Source: Caballeronia sp. NK8
GTDB lineage: Bacteria > Pseudomonadota > Gammaproteobacteria > Burkholderiales > Burkholderiaceae
Length of the DNA: 64,000 nt
Direction: 5' to 3'
Assembly: GCF_018408855.1 (NCBI RefSeq)
Contig: NZ_AP024327.1
Location: forward strand, 248,001-312,000
Shown: positions 16,823 to 25,168 of the stretch, one piece after another
How the letters are laid out: each line of letters opens with the position of its first letter
Position numbering within the stretch: position 1 is the stretch's first letter
The notes under the pieces: generated by a model
Told to the model about the DNA's origin: nothing
The model's database searches: none
The model's input: the letters and a program-made list of their open reading frames with translations, nothing else
Program-made: the position numbers and the translations under genes

Positions 16823-17926
16823 ATGGCAACAACGCATCACATCGCCGTCATTCCGGGCGACGGCATCGGCAAGGAAGTCATGGTCGAAGGCCTGCGCGTG
16901 CTGAAGGCCGCCGCCGCGCGCTACGACATCGCGCTCGATTTCGACGAATTCGCATCATGGTGCACCGAGCACTACGTGCAGCACGGCACGATGATGCCCG
17001 CCGACTGGGACAGGCAGATCGGCAAGCACGATGCGATCTTCTTCGGCGCGGTCGGCACGCCCGACGTCGTGCCGGACCACACGGCCGTGTGGGAATCGAT
17101 CATCAGGATTCGCCGCGACTTCGATCAGTACGTGAACCTGCGCCCGGTGCGCCTGATGCCCGGCGTGCCGTCGCCACTCGCGCACCGCAAGCCCGGCGAC
17201 ATCGACTTTCTGGTCGTGCGCGAGAACACCGAAGGCGAATATTCGTCGGTCGGTGGACGCATGTTCGAAGGCACCGAGCGCGAGTTCGCGACGCAACAGT
17301 CGGTGTTCACGCGCACGGGCGTCGACCGCATTCTCGACTTCGCGTTCCAGCTCGCGCAGAGCCGCCCGAGGAAGCAGCTGACCGCCGCGACCAAATCGAA
17401 CGGCATCTCGATCACCATGCCGTACTGGGACGAACGGCTCGCGGAAGCCGCAAAGCGTTATCCGGACATCGAGACGCGCAAGTTTCACATCGACATTCTG
17501 TGCGCGCATTTCGTGCAGCATCCGGACCGTTTCGATGTCGTGGTCGCGTCCAATCTCTTCGGCGACATTCTTTCGGACCTCGGTCCCGCATGCACCGGTA
17601 CCATCGGCATCGCGCCTTCGGCGAACCTGAATCCGGAGCGGCGCTTTCCGTCGCTCTTCGAGCCGGTGCACGGCTCGGCGCCGGATATCGCGGGCAAGGG
17701 CATCGCCAATCCGATCGGGCAGATCTGGTCGGCGGCGCTGATGCTGCAGCATCTCGGCCGTGGCGAGGCGCGCTACGAAGCGGCGGCGAAGACCATCGTC
17801 GCAGCCATCGAAAGCGTGCTCGAAAGCGGCCCGCGCACGCCGGACATGGGCGGCACGGCGAACACCATCGAAGTCGGCACGGCGATCGCCGCGGCCGTCA
17901 CGGAACACGCACTGATCACGGAGTAA
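16823..17926 (+). CDS. Tartrate dehydrogenase/D-malate dehydrogenase-like, isocitrate/isopropylmalate dehydrogenase family
   Basis: A 367-residue Mn2+/NAD+-dependent beta-decarboxylating dehydrogenase. Typical elements are HIAVIPGDGIGKEVM at the start, FFGAVGTPDVVPDHTAVWE, the substrate arginine region RRDFDQYVNLRPVRL, VVRENTEGEYSSVGGRM, and LFEPVHGSAPDIAGKGIANP. The GTPDVVPDHTAVW loop is that of tartrate and D-malate dehydrogenases rather than LeuB. Substrate may be tartrate, D-malate or a related 2-hydroxy acid. AGGAG lies just before the ATG. It heads a seven-gene run to 23909. Confidence 0.87.
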   Translation: MATTHHIAVIPGDGIGKEVMVEGLRVLKAAAARYDIALDFDEFASWCTEHYVQHGTMMPADWDRQIGKHDAIFFGAVGTPDVVPDHTAVWESIIRIRRDFDQYVNLRPVRLMPGVPSPLAHRKPGDIDFLVVRENTEGEYSSVGGRMFEGTEREFATQQSVFTRTGVDRILDFAFQLAQSRPRKQLTAATKSNGISITMPYWDERLAEAAKRYPDIETRKFHIDILCAHFVQHPDRFDVVVASNLFGDILSDLGPACTGTIGIAPSANLNPERRFPSLFEPVHGSAPDIAGKGIANPIGQIWSAALMLQHLGRGEARYEAAAKTIVAAIESVLESGPRTPDMGGTANTIEVGTAIAAAVTEHALITE

Positions 17927-17928
17927 GC

Positions 17929-19377
17929 ATGGAATATCGTCACTTCATCGGGAACGCCTGGCGCGCGGGCGATAACGGAGAGTCGCTCGATGTCATCGAC
18001 CCGAGCACGGGCGAACCGTTCGCGGCGATCGCGCGCGGCAATGCCGCTGATATCGATGTCGCGGTGAGCGCCGCGCGCAACGCGATGGGCGAAGCGCTCG
18101 ACGGCCCGTGGGCGAAGCTCTCGCCGGTCGAGCGCGCAAACCTGCTGTTCGCGTATGCCGCCGCGGTGCTGGAGAACGCCGACGAACTCGCGCAACTCGA
18201 AGCGCGCGACACCGGCAAGGCGCTCAAGACCGCGCGCACCGATGCCGCCGTGCTCGCGCGCTATCTACAGTACTACGCGGGTTGCGTCGACAAGCTGCAT
18301 GGCGAGACGCTGCCCTATACGACCGGCTTCACCGTGCTGACGGTGCGCGAGCCGATCGGCGTGACGGGGCACATCATTCCGTGGAATTACCCGATGCAGA
18401 TTTACGGGCGCAGCGTCGGCGCATCGCTCGCAGCGGGCAATGCCTGCGTCGTGAAGCCCGCCGAGGACGCGAGCCTGTCGATCCTGCGCCTCGCGGAAAT
18501 CGCCGCCGATATCGGCTTTCCGGCGGGCGCGATCAACGTCGTCACGGGTCTGGGCAGCGAGGCGGGCGCGGCGTTGTCGGCGAACGAAGGCATCGGCCAT
18601 ATCTCGTTTACCGGCTCGACCGCGACGGGCGCGCTGGTCGGACGCACGGCGGCGGAACGCCATTGCCCGAGCGTGCTCGAACTCGGCGGCAAGTCGCCGC
18701 AACTCGTATTCGACGATGCCGATCTCGACGAAGCCTTGCCCGTCATTCTCAACGCCATCATTCAGAACGCCGGACAGACTTGTTCGGCGGGCAGCCGTCT
18801 GCTGGTTCAGCGCGGCATCTACGAAACCGTGATCGAGCGTCTGACGCAACGTTTCGAAGCGCTGCGCTCCGGCCCGCCCGCGATGGACCTCGATACGGGA
18901 CCGCTCGTCAACGCGAAGCAGCAGGCGCGCGTGCGCAGCATGGTCGAGCAGGCGGAAGGCGAAGGCATTCGCGTGGCGGCGCGCGGGAAGATCGCGGTGG
19001 AAGCGTCGCGCAACGGCTTCTTCCACGAAGCGGTCCTGTTCCGCGACGTGCCGCCGCAAAGCCGCATCGCGCAGGAAGAAGTGTTCGGGCCGGTGCTCGC
19101 GGTGATGCCTTTCGATGACGAAGCCGAAGCGGTGAAGCTCGCCAACGGCACGAATTACGGCCTCGTCGCGGGCGTGTGGACGCGCGATGGTTCGCGCGGC
19201 CTGCGTCTCGCGCGCAAGCTGCAGGCGGGTCAGGTCTTCGTGAACAACTACGGCGCGGGCGGCGGCGTCGAGTTGCCGTTCGGCGGCGTGAAGGCGAGCG
19301 GGCATGGACGCGAGAAGGGCTTCGAAGCGCTGTATGGCTTCACGAGCCTGAAGACCATCGCGATCAGGCACGGCTGA
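17929..19377 (+). CDS. NAD(P)-dependent aldehyde dehydrogenase
   Basis: A 482-residue enzyme that oxidises an aldehyde to its acid. The ATG follows the previous stop by 2 bases. The cofactor region is ITGHIIPWNYPMQ-like (GVTGHIIPWNYP), the Glu is in VLELGGKSP, and the catalytic cysteine is C285 in GQTCSAGSRL. The C-terminal GGGVELPFGGVKASGHGREKG is typical of the betaine/gamma-aminobutyraldehyde type of the superfamily. The aldehyde is unknown. Translation is tightly linked to its neighbours: the next gene starts within its stop codon. Confidence 0.92.
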   Translation: MEYRHFIGNAWRAGDNGESLDVIDPSTGEPFAAIARGNAADIDVAVSAARNAMGEALDGPWAKLSPVERANLLFAYAAAVLENADELAQLEARDTGKALKTARTDAAVLARYLQYYAGCVDKLHGETLPYTTGFTVLTVREPIGVTGHIIPWNYPMQIYGRSVGASLAAGNACVVKPAEDASLSILRLAEIAADIGFPAGAINVVTGLGSEAGAALSANEGIGHISFTGSTATGALVGRTAAERHCPSVLELGGKSPQLVFDDADLDEALPVILNAIIQNAGQTCSAGSRLLVQRGIYETVIERLTQRFEALRSGPPAMDLDTGPLVNAKQQARVRSMVEQAEGEGIRVAARGKIAVEASRNGFFHEAVLFRDVPPQSRIAQEEVFGPVLAVMPFDDEAEAVKLANGTNYGLVAGVWTRDGSRGLRLARKLQAGQVFVNNYGAGGGVELPFGGVKASGHGREKGFEALYGFTSLKTIAIRHG

Positions 19378-20210
19378 TGGCGACGCTCAACATCATCGGC
19401 GCGGGGCGCGTCGGTGCGACGCTCGGCAATCTGATCGTCGCGAATCGCGTGCTCGCTATCGGCGATGTATGCGACAGCGATATCGCCCATGCGCGTGATG
19501 CGGTCGATTTCATCGGCGCGGGCCGCGCGCTCGACGATATCGCGGCGATGCAACCGGCCGATATCTGGCTGCTGTCCGTGCCCGACATGCGTATCGCGGA
19601 CGTGGCGCAGACGCTCGCGCGGCATCGCAAGGACGACGCGCCATCGATTGCCGTGCATTGCAGCGGCGCGCTCGATACCGATACGCTCGCGCCCTTGCGC
19701 GCGATCGGCTGGAACGTCGCGAGCGCGCATCCGATGCTGAGCTTCGCCAATCCCGGCACGGCCGTGTTCCAGTTCGAAGGCACGCCGGTCGGACTCGAAG
19801 GCGACCGCGCCGCGCGTGCCGCGTGGAGCGAGATTCTCGCGGCCATCGGCGCGCGCTGCTTCGATATCGAACCGGGCAGCAAGGCGCTGTATCACGCGGC
19901 GGCGGTCGTCGCGTCGAACTTTCTGCCGATACTCGCGGCGATGTCCGTCGAGATGTGGCAGGCCGCGGGCATTCCGCAACCGCTCATCGAAGACATGATG
20001 CATACGTTGTCGCGCAACGCGGCAGCGAACATTGTCGCGCTCGGGCCAAAGGATGCGCTGACCGGCCCCGCCGCGCGTGGCGACCGCGCGGTGGTCGAAG
20101 CGCAATCGCAGGCGATCGGCGAATGGGACACGGTATCGCGCGAAGCCTACGACGCGCTCTCGACGCTCGCCACGCGGCTCGCACGCACCGGCAAAGTACG
20201 CGACGCATGA
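19377..20210 (+). CDS. Rossmann-like/DUF2520 oxidoreductase-related protein
   Basis: A 277-residue protein with an N-terminal nucleotide-binding fold (LNIIGAGRVGATLGNLI) and a C-terminal helical domain (GSKALYHAAAVVASNFLPILAAMSVEMWQAAGI), the arrangement of the DUF2520 family. This resembles ketopantoate reductase and pyrroline-5-carboxylate reductase folds, so NAD(P)H-dependent reduction of a keto or imino compound is likely but unproven. Its ATG overlaps the aldehyde dehydrogenase stop as TGATG, and its own stop overlaps the next start as ATGA, so it belongs firmly to this operon. Confidence 0.8.
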   Translation: MATLNIIGAGRVGATLGNLIVANRVLAIGDVCDSDIAHARDAVDFIGAGRALDDIAAMQPADIWLLSVPDMRIADVAQTLARHRKDDAPSIAVHCSGALDTDTLAPLRAIGWNVASAHPMLSFANPGTAVFQFEGTPVGLEGDRAARAAWSEILAAIGARCFDIEPGSKALYHAAAVVASNFLPILAAMSVEMWQAAGIPQPLIEDMMHTLSRNAAANIVALGPKDALTGPAARGDRAVVEAQSQAIGEWDTVSREAYDALSTLATRLARTGKVRDA

Positions 20211-21382
20211 CGCTCTCGCTCGATCGCGCGCTGTCGATCGCCGATCTGCGCGAGCTTGCGCGTCGCGCGTTGCCGCGCTTCGTGTTCGAGTTCATCGACG
20301 GCGGCGCGGAAGACGACATCACGCTCGCGGCGAATCGCGCGGCGTTCGAGCGCGTCGCGCTGGTGCCGCGCGTGCTCAACGATGTCTCCGCGCCCGATCT
20401 TTCGACCTCAATATTAGGCATACGAAGCAATGCGCCATTGCTGATCGCGCCGATGGGTTCTTGCACGCTTGCGCGTCCCGGCGCGGATCTGTCGATCGCG
20501 AAAGCCGCCGCTGCACGCGGCATTCCCTACGTGCAATCGACGATGTCCACGACCGCGCTCGAAACCATCGCGCGCCATGTCGATGGCCGTTTGTGGTTCC
20601 AGCTCTATACGCTGAAGGACCGCGACTTCATGCGCAAGCTGATCGAGCGCGTGCGCGGCGCGGACTTCGAGGCGCTCGTCGTCACGGTCGATCTGGCTGT
20701 CGGCGGCAAGCGCGAGCGCGATCTGCGCAACGGCATCGCGATTCCGTTGAAGCTGCGAGCGTCGCATGTCGCCGACGCGCTGTGTCATCCCCGCTGGACG
20801 ATGCGCTACGCGCGCAACGGTTCGCCGCAATTCGAGAATGTGCGCGACCTCGATTCCGGCGAAGGCGCGGGACTCACGATCGCGCATAAAGTCGGCACGA
20901 TGCTCGACGCCGCGTTTTCCTTTGACGATCTCGCACGTCTGCGCGATCAATGGGGCAAGCACATCGTCGTCAAAGGCGTGCAGCACCCCGCCGATGCGGC
21001 GCGGCTCGCATCGCTCGGCATCGACGCGCTCTGGATTTCGAATCACGGCGGGCGTCAGCTCGACGGCGCACAGTCGAGTCTCGAATCACTGCATGCGGTG
21101 CGTCGCGCGCTCGGTTCCGGCGTGGAGCTGATCATCGATTCGGGCGTGCGGCGCGGCGTGGATATCGTCAAGGCGGTGGCGCTCGGCGCGCATGCCGTGG
21201 CGATCGGGCGGCCCGCGCTGTTCGGCGCGGCCGTGGGCGGCGATGAAGGCGCGCTGCGCGCCGTCGATATCCTGCTCGACGAAGCGAAACGCGCGATGGT
21301 GCTATGCGGCACGCCGACCGTCGATGCGATTCGCGCCGGCGACGTGATCGCGTCGTCGCGTCCCATTGCCTTCGAAACATAG
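20207..21382 (+). CDS. FMN-dependent alpha-hydroxyacid oxidase/dehydrogenase (LldD/glycolate oxidase family)
   Basis: A 391-residue TIM-barrel flavoenzyme that oxidises an L-2-hydroxy acid to the 2-oxo acid. The family opening is LRELARRALPRFVFEFIDGGAEDDITL. The FMN and substrate residues appear in LLIAPMGSCTLARPGADLSIAKAA, FQLYTLKDRDF and VVKGVQHPADAA. The catalytic base is H280 in ISNHGGRQLDG, followed by IIDSGVRRGVDIVKAVALGA. Related enzymes act on lactate, mandelate and glycolate. The gene overlaps the DUF2520 gene by 4 bases. With the tartrate-type dehydrogenase it suggests 2-hydroxy-acid breakdown. Confidence 0.9.
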   Translation: MTLSLDRALSIADLRELARRALPRFVFEFIDGGAEDDITLAANRAAFERVALVPRVLNDVSAPDLSTSILGIRSNAPLLIAPMGSCTLARPGADLSIAKAAAARGIPYVQSTMSTTALETIARHVDGRLWFQLYTLKDRDFMRKLIERVRGADFEALVVTVDLAVGGKRERDLRNGIAIPLKLRASHVADALCHPRWTMRYARNGSPQFENVRDLDSGEGAGLTIAHKVGTMLDAAFSFDDLARLRDQWGKHIVVKGVQHPADAARLASLGIDALWISNHGGRQLDGAQSSLESLHAVRRALGSGVELIIDSGVRRGVDIVKAVALGAHAVAIGRPALFGAAVGGDEGALRAVDILLDEAKRAMVLCGTPTVDAIRAGDVIASSRPIAFET

Positions 21383-21494
21383 ACTCAATGTCGCCCGAGG
21401 GATTGGGCGACACGCCGCACGCCGATATCGTTGTCTCCACGCGGTCGCATCGGGCAAGACCGCTTCAAGATCCAGCAGACTGGAGACAACCGAC

Positions 21495-22550
21495 ATGGCG
21501 ACCCCCACAGTCGCGCCGCTCACGTTTCAGCGCGCACCCAACCTTCCTCGCAACTGCACGTTCGATCAGCACGATTGGGAAATCCTGAGCCAGTACTGGC
21601 ATCCCGTCGCGTTCGCATCGGATATCGCGGACAAGCCGTTCAGAACGCAACTGCTCGATGAATCGCTCGTAGTGTTCCGCTCGCACGGCGCGCTCGTGGC
21701 CGCACGCGACGTGTGCCCGCATCGCGGCGCGCCCTTGAGTCAGGGCTGGGTCGAGAACGGCAACCTCGTGTGCCCGTATCACGGCCTTTCGTACGGCGCC
21801 GACGGCAAGTGCAATCACATCCCGTCGCAGGAAGGCGGGCCGATTCCCGATCGCCTGTGCCTGACGACCTACGCCGCGCAAGAAGCCTACGGTCTCGTCT
21901 GGGTTTCGCTCGGCGGCGGCGCGCAACCGCTGCCGGACTTTCCCGCTTGGAATACCGAAGGCTTCCAGCAGATCCTGCCGCCTTCCATCGACATCAAGGC
22001 ATCGGCGGGACGTCAGACCGAAGGCTTCATCGATGTCGCGCACTTCGCTTGGATTCATCACCACAGCTTCGCGGACCGGGGCAATCCCGTCGTGCCGAGC
22101 TATACGGTCGAACGGAGCGGCAACGGCATGCGCGCGGAGTACGTCAGCACGGTGAGCAACTTCCCGAAGTCGATGCAGCATCGCGCGCCCGACGGCTTTC
22201 TGTGGCGGCGTGTGTTCGAAGTCGATGTGCCGTTCTTCGCGCGTCTCACCGTGCAGTTTCCCGAAGGCGGACGTCTCGCGATCCTCAACGCGGCAAGCCC
22301 GGTTTCCGCGCGCCTCACGCGCCTGTTCGTGCCGATCGCGCGCAACTTCGACAAGGACCTGCCGCTCGACGATGTCTACGCGTTCAACCGGCAGGTGTTC
22401 GAAGAAGACCGCGCGATCGTCGAGCTGCAATGCCCCGAAGACTTGCCGATCGATCGTGCCGCCGAAGCGCCGATCCTCGCCGATCGCTCGTCGGGTGCGT
22501 ATCGCCGCGCGCTTGCCGAGATCGGGCTGGGCCAGCATTACGTCCGCTGA
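21495..22550 (+). CDS. Rieske non-heme iron oxygenase, alpha subunit
   Basis: A 351-residue oxygenase. The Rieske [2Fe-2S] ligands are C74, H76, C93 and H96 in CPHRGAP and CPYHGLSYG. The mononuclear iron motif is D180-x2-H183-x4-H188 within FIDVAHFAWIHHHS. Length and the single-subunit form resemble vanillate O-demethylase and phenoxybenzoate dioxygenase oxygenases. No ferredoxin-reductase of that type is nearby; instead rubredoxin and a rubredoxin-reductase-like protein follow at once. The likely role is demethylation or hydroxylation of an aromatic or hydroxy acid. GGAGA precedes the ATG. Confidence 0.9.
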   Translation: MATPTVAPLTFQRAPNLPRNCTFDQHDWEILSQYWHPVAFASDIADKPFRTQLLDESLVVFRSHGALVAARDVCPHRGAPLSQGWVENGNLVCPYHGLSYGADGKCNHIPSQEGGPIPDRLCLTTYAAQEAYGLVWVSLGGGAQPLPDFPAWNTEGFQQILPPSIDIKASAGRQTEGFIDVAHFAWIHHHSFADRGNPVVPSYTVERSGNGMRAEYVSTVSNFPKSMQHRAPDGFLWRRVFEVDVPFFARLTVQFPEGGRLAILNAASPVSARLTRLFVPIARNFDKDLPLDDVYAFNRQVFEEDRAIVELQCPEDLPIDRAAEAPILADRSSGAYRRALAEIGLGQHYVR

Positions 22551-22572
22551 AACGCATACGGAGCACATCATC

Positions 22573-22743
22573 ATGAAGATCTGGGAATGCGTGATTTGCG
22601 GCTTTCGTTACGACGAATCGCAAGGTTTGCCCGAAGCGGGCATCGCGGCGGGCACGCGCTGGGAAGACGTGCCCGATGACTGGCTGTGCCCCGATTGCGG
22701 CACCGGCAAGCAGGATTTCGACATGCAGGCGGTGACGGCATGA
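22573..22743 (+). CDS. Rubredoxin
   Basis: A 56-residue electron carrier with one iron held by four cysteines: C6 and C9 in CVICG, and C39 and C42 in CPDCG. The spacing and the conserved WECVICGFRYDE and GTRWEDVPDDWLCPDCG are standard. Its stop overlaps the next start codon by 4 bases (ATGA). Between a Rieske oxygenase and a reductase it is the probable electron relay, a role normally taken by a [2Fe-2S] ferredoxin. Confidence 0.94.
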   Translation: MKIWECVICGFRYDESQGLPEAGIAAGTRWEDVPDDWLCPDCGTGKQDFDMQAVTA

Positions 22744-23909
22744 GCACTGATATCGAAGATCGCGTGATCATCGTCGGCACGGGCATGGCCGGTTATACGG
22801 TCGCGCGCGAATTGCGCAAGCTCGACAGGAACGTGCCCATCGTGCTCATCAGCGAGGATGCCGGCGATTTCTATTCGAAGCCGACGCTGTCCAACGCGCT
22901 CGCGATGAAGAAAGCGCCGCACGAGCTCGTCACGTTCGACGCCGGCGCGATGCGCGCGCAGCTGAACGCGGGCATCATCGCGCATCGCAAAGTTGAGCGC
23001 ATTGCGGTGGATGCGCATGAGGTGATCATCAACGGCGCGCCGCTTCGCTACGCGAAGCTCGTGCTCGCGCTGGGCGCGGACGCGCGCCGCATTCCGCTTG
23101 TCGGCGATGGCGCGGCCGATGTGCTTTCGGTGAACAGTCTCGACGATTACGTGCGATTCCGGACGCGCATCGAGGGCGCGAAATCGATCGCGTTGCTCGG
23201 CGCGGGATTGATCGGATGCGAGTTCGCCAACGATCTCGCGCTCGCGGGTTATGACGTGACGCTGATCGATTCCGCCGCCACGCCGCTATCGCGATTGCTT
23301 CCCGAGCTGGCGGGCGATGCATTCGCGCGCGCGTTCGATCGTCATGGCATTCGCTTGCGGCTGGGGCAATCGGTTGCATCTGTCGACAGGCGTGAAGCGG
23401 GCTATGACGTCACGCTCGACAATGGCGAAGCAATCGGCGCGGATGTGGTGCTGTCGGCGATCGGTCTTGCGCCGCGCACGGTATTGGCGGCGCAGGCGGG
23501 ACTCGATATCGACATCGGCATTCGCACCGACGCGTGGTGCCGCACCAGCGCGCCCGATATCTACGCATTGGGCGATTGCGCCGCGATCGAAGGCAAGGTG
23601 CAACCGTATGTCCTGCCGATCATGCATGCGGCGCGCGCCCTCGCTCGCACGCTCGCCGGCGAGCCGACGCGCGTCGATTTTCCCGTCATGCCGGTCACGG
23701 TGAAATCGCCCGCGGCGCCGACGGTCGTCGTGCCGCCGAACGAGACCGGCACATGGCGTTTCGCTCCGGCAAGCGATGATCCGCTCGACGGTCTCTCCGC
23801 CCTGTGCGAACACGCCGACGACAAGCGCGCGCTCGGCTTTGCTCTGCTCGGCGCGGCGACGCAAGGCAAGGCCGCGCTCATCAAGGCGATGGCGACGGGG
23901 TCCTTCTGA
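22740..23909 (+). CDS. FAD-dependent rubredoxin reductase-like oxidoreductase
   Basis: A 389-residue NAD(P)H-dependent flavoprotein of the rubredoxin/nitrite reductase large-subunit class. Two dinucleotide sites are visible: VIIVGTGMAGYTVARELRK near the start and IALLGAGLIGCEFANDLAL in the middle. The FAD-ribityl motif is DIYALGDCA. The YSKPTLSNALAMKKAPHEL stretch is characteristic of rubredoxin reductases such as AlkT relatives. It overlaps the rubredoxin gene by 4 bases, so the two are made together. It closes the operon; a strong terminator follows at 24017. Confidence 0.9.
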   Translation: MSTDIEDRVIIVGTGMAGYTVARELRKLDRNVPIVLISEDAGDFYSKPTLSNALAMKKAPHELVTFDAGAMRAQLNAGIIAHRKVERIAVDAHEVIINGAPLRYAKLVLALGADARRIPLVGDGAADVLSVNSLDDYVRFRTRIEGAKSIALLGAGLIGCEFANDLALAGYDVTLIDSAATPLSRLLPELAGDAFARAFDRHGIRLRLGQSVASVDRREAGYDVTLDNGEAIGADVVLSAIGLAPRTVLAAQAGLDIDIGIRTDAWCRTSAPDIYALGDCAAIEGKVQPYVLPIMHAARALARTLAGEPTRVDFPVMPVTVKSPAAPTVVVPPNETGTWRFAPASDDPLDGLSALCEHADDKRALGFALLGAATQGKAALIKAMATGSF

Positions 23910-24016
23910 ACCGGTCAAACAACGATAACGACGCAGCTTGCATCTGACCGACCAGCGTCGCGTTCGACGGTGAAGCCATGAAGGCCTGTCGCGTTGCATC
24001 ATCGAATGAACGCATT

Positions 24017-24046
24017 GACGCCGCGCTTCGCACGCGGCGTCTTTTT
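24017..24046 (+). terminator. Rho-independent terminator after the rubredoxin reductase gene
   Basis: GACGCCGCG (24017-24025) pairs perfectly with CGCGGCGTC (24033-24041) across a 7-base loop and is followed by TTTTT. It ends the 16823-23909 operon, just before the convergent LysR gene stop at 24051. Confidence 0.9.
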
Positions 24047-24050
24047 GTTT

Positions 24051-24980
24051 TCATGCGATGTCGCTTACGAGCGTGCGCGAAACGGTCGTCACGAGCTTGC
24101 GCAGCCAGCGCGTCGCGGCGCTGCGATGCGTTCTCTCGTGCCACAGTTGATAGTAGGTCAGCGCGTTGGTCGCACCGGGAATCGGCTCGATGCGCAACGG
24201 CAGGATGCGCGCATAGTGCGACGCGAGCGCGCGCGTCGTCGTGAAGAGCAGATCGGAACGCACGAGCACATACGGCGCCATGCCGAAATAGGGTAGCGTG
24301 GTCGTCACGGTGCGCGTGAGGCCGTTGCGCGCGAGTTCCGTGTCGATGGTGCCCCACGCGGTCGTGTTATAGGTCGTGACCGAAAGATGCTCGGCGTTTT
24401 CGTAAGCATCGCGCGTGAGTTCGCCGGTGCCGACGGGATGATCCGCGCGCATCAGGCACACGAGTTCGTCCTTGCATAGCGGCTGCAGATGCAGGTGCTC
24501 CGGCGGCGTTCGCCAGTTGCCGATGACGAGATCGAGCAGGCCCGTTTCGAGGCCGTTCTCATAGCCGCCGTCGACCATCATCAGATGCTTGAATTCGAGC
24601 TTCGCGAGCGGCGCGGCCTGATGAAACGCATCGATGACGGCGGGCACGAAGAACACGTCGAGATAATCCGGCGAGCCGATGCGAAACGTGCGCGTGCTCG
24701 CGACGGGATCGAACGTGGTGTTCGGATGCAGGATCGCGTCGATGTTGCTGAGCGCCTGCGCGGCGGGCTCGATCAGCGTGAGCGCGTGACTCGTCGGCAC
24801 CATGCGGCTGCCGCTGCGCACCAGCAAAGGGTCGCCGGTGATTTCACGCAAGCGGCGCAGTGCGATGCTCACCGTGGGCTGCGATTGTCCGAGCAGACTG
24901 GCTGCACGCGACACGCTCGACTCGGTAAGGAGCGTATGCAGCACACGAATCATGTGCGAGTCGATGCTTTCCCTGGACAT
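24051..24980 (-). CDS. LysR-family transcriptional regulator (NodD/NahR/LinR-like)
   Basis: A 309-residue LysR protein. The winged helix is LHTLLTESSVSRAASLLGQSQPTVSIALRRLREITGDPLLVR. The GDPLLVRSGSRMVPTSHA context and the FRIGSPDYLDVFFVPAVIDAFHQ start of the effector domain are those of the NahR/LinR-like class. The ATG at 24980 is the family start; upstream codons have no match. It is convergent with the rubredoxin operon and no divergent partner lies close, so its target is not evident. A perfect inverted repeat at 25038-25063 is a likely autoregulatory site. Confidence 0.87.
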   Translation of the reverse strand: MSRESIDSHMIRVLHTLLTESSVSRAASLLGQSQPTVSIALRRLREITGDPLLVRSGSRMVPTSHALTLIEPAAQALSNIDAILHPNTTFDPVASTRTFRIGSPDYLDVFFVPAVIDAFHQAAPLAKLEFKHLMMVDGGYENGLETGLLDLVIGNWRTPPEHLHLQPLCKDELVCLMRADHPVGTGELTRDAYENAEHLSVTTYNTTAWGTIDTELARNGLTRTVTTTLPYFGMAPYVLVRSDLLFTTTRALASHYARILPLRIEPIPGATNALTYYQLWHERTHRSAATRWLRKLVTTVSRTLVSDIA

Positions 24981-25037
24981 CGTGGAGCTTGACCTCTGGC
25001 GTGGGGGGCATCTTGTGTTCGTCGTGGCCCTGTGTCG

Positions 25038-25063
25038 TCGCAATATACGGACGGATATTGCGA
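25038..25063. promoter_or_regulatory. Perfect inverted repeat upstream of LysR gene
   Basis: TCGCAATAT (25038-25046) and ATATTGCGA (25055-25063) are exact reverse complements separated by 8 bases, 58 bases before the LysR start on the minus strand. Size and position fit a LysR recognition site. Confidence 0.5.
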
Positions 25064-25168
25064 TGGTCAACGCAGTGCCACTACCGATGCTGTCGCTGAA
25101 GCCTTATGCCGCCTGATTCATGCACGCGCGATTATGGTGAAAATGGTCGCGCCGTTATGTGCAAGCGA

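Noticed and set aside
23978..24244. A short plus-strand frame starting between the rubredoxin reductase and LysR genes
   Set aside because: It runs through the strong terminator at 24017-24046 and into the antisense of the LysR gene.
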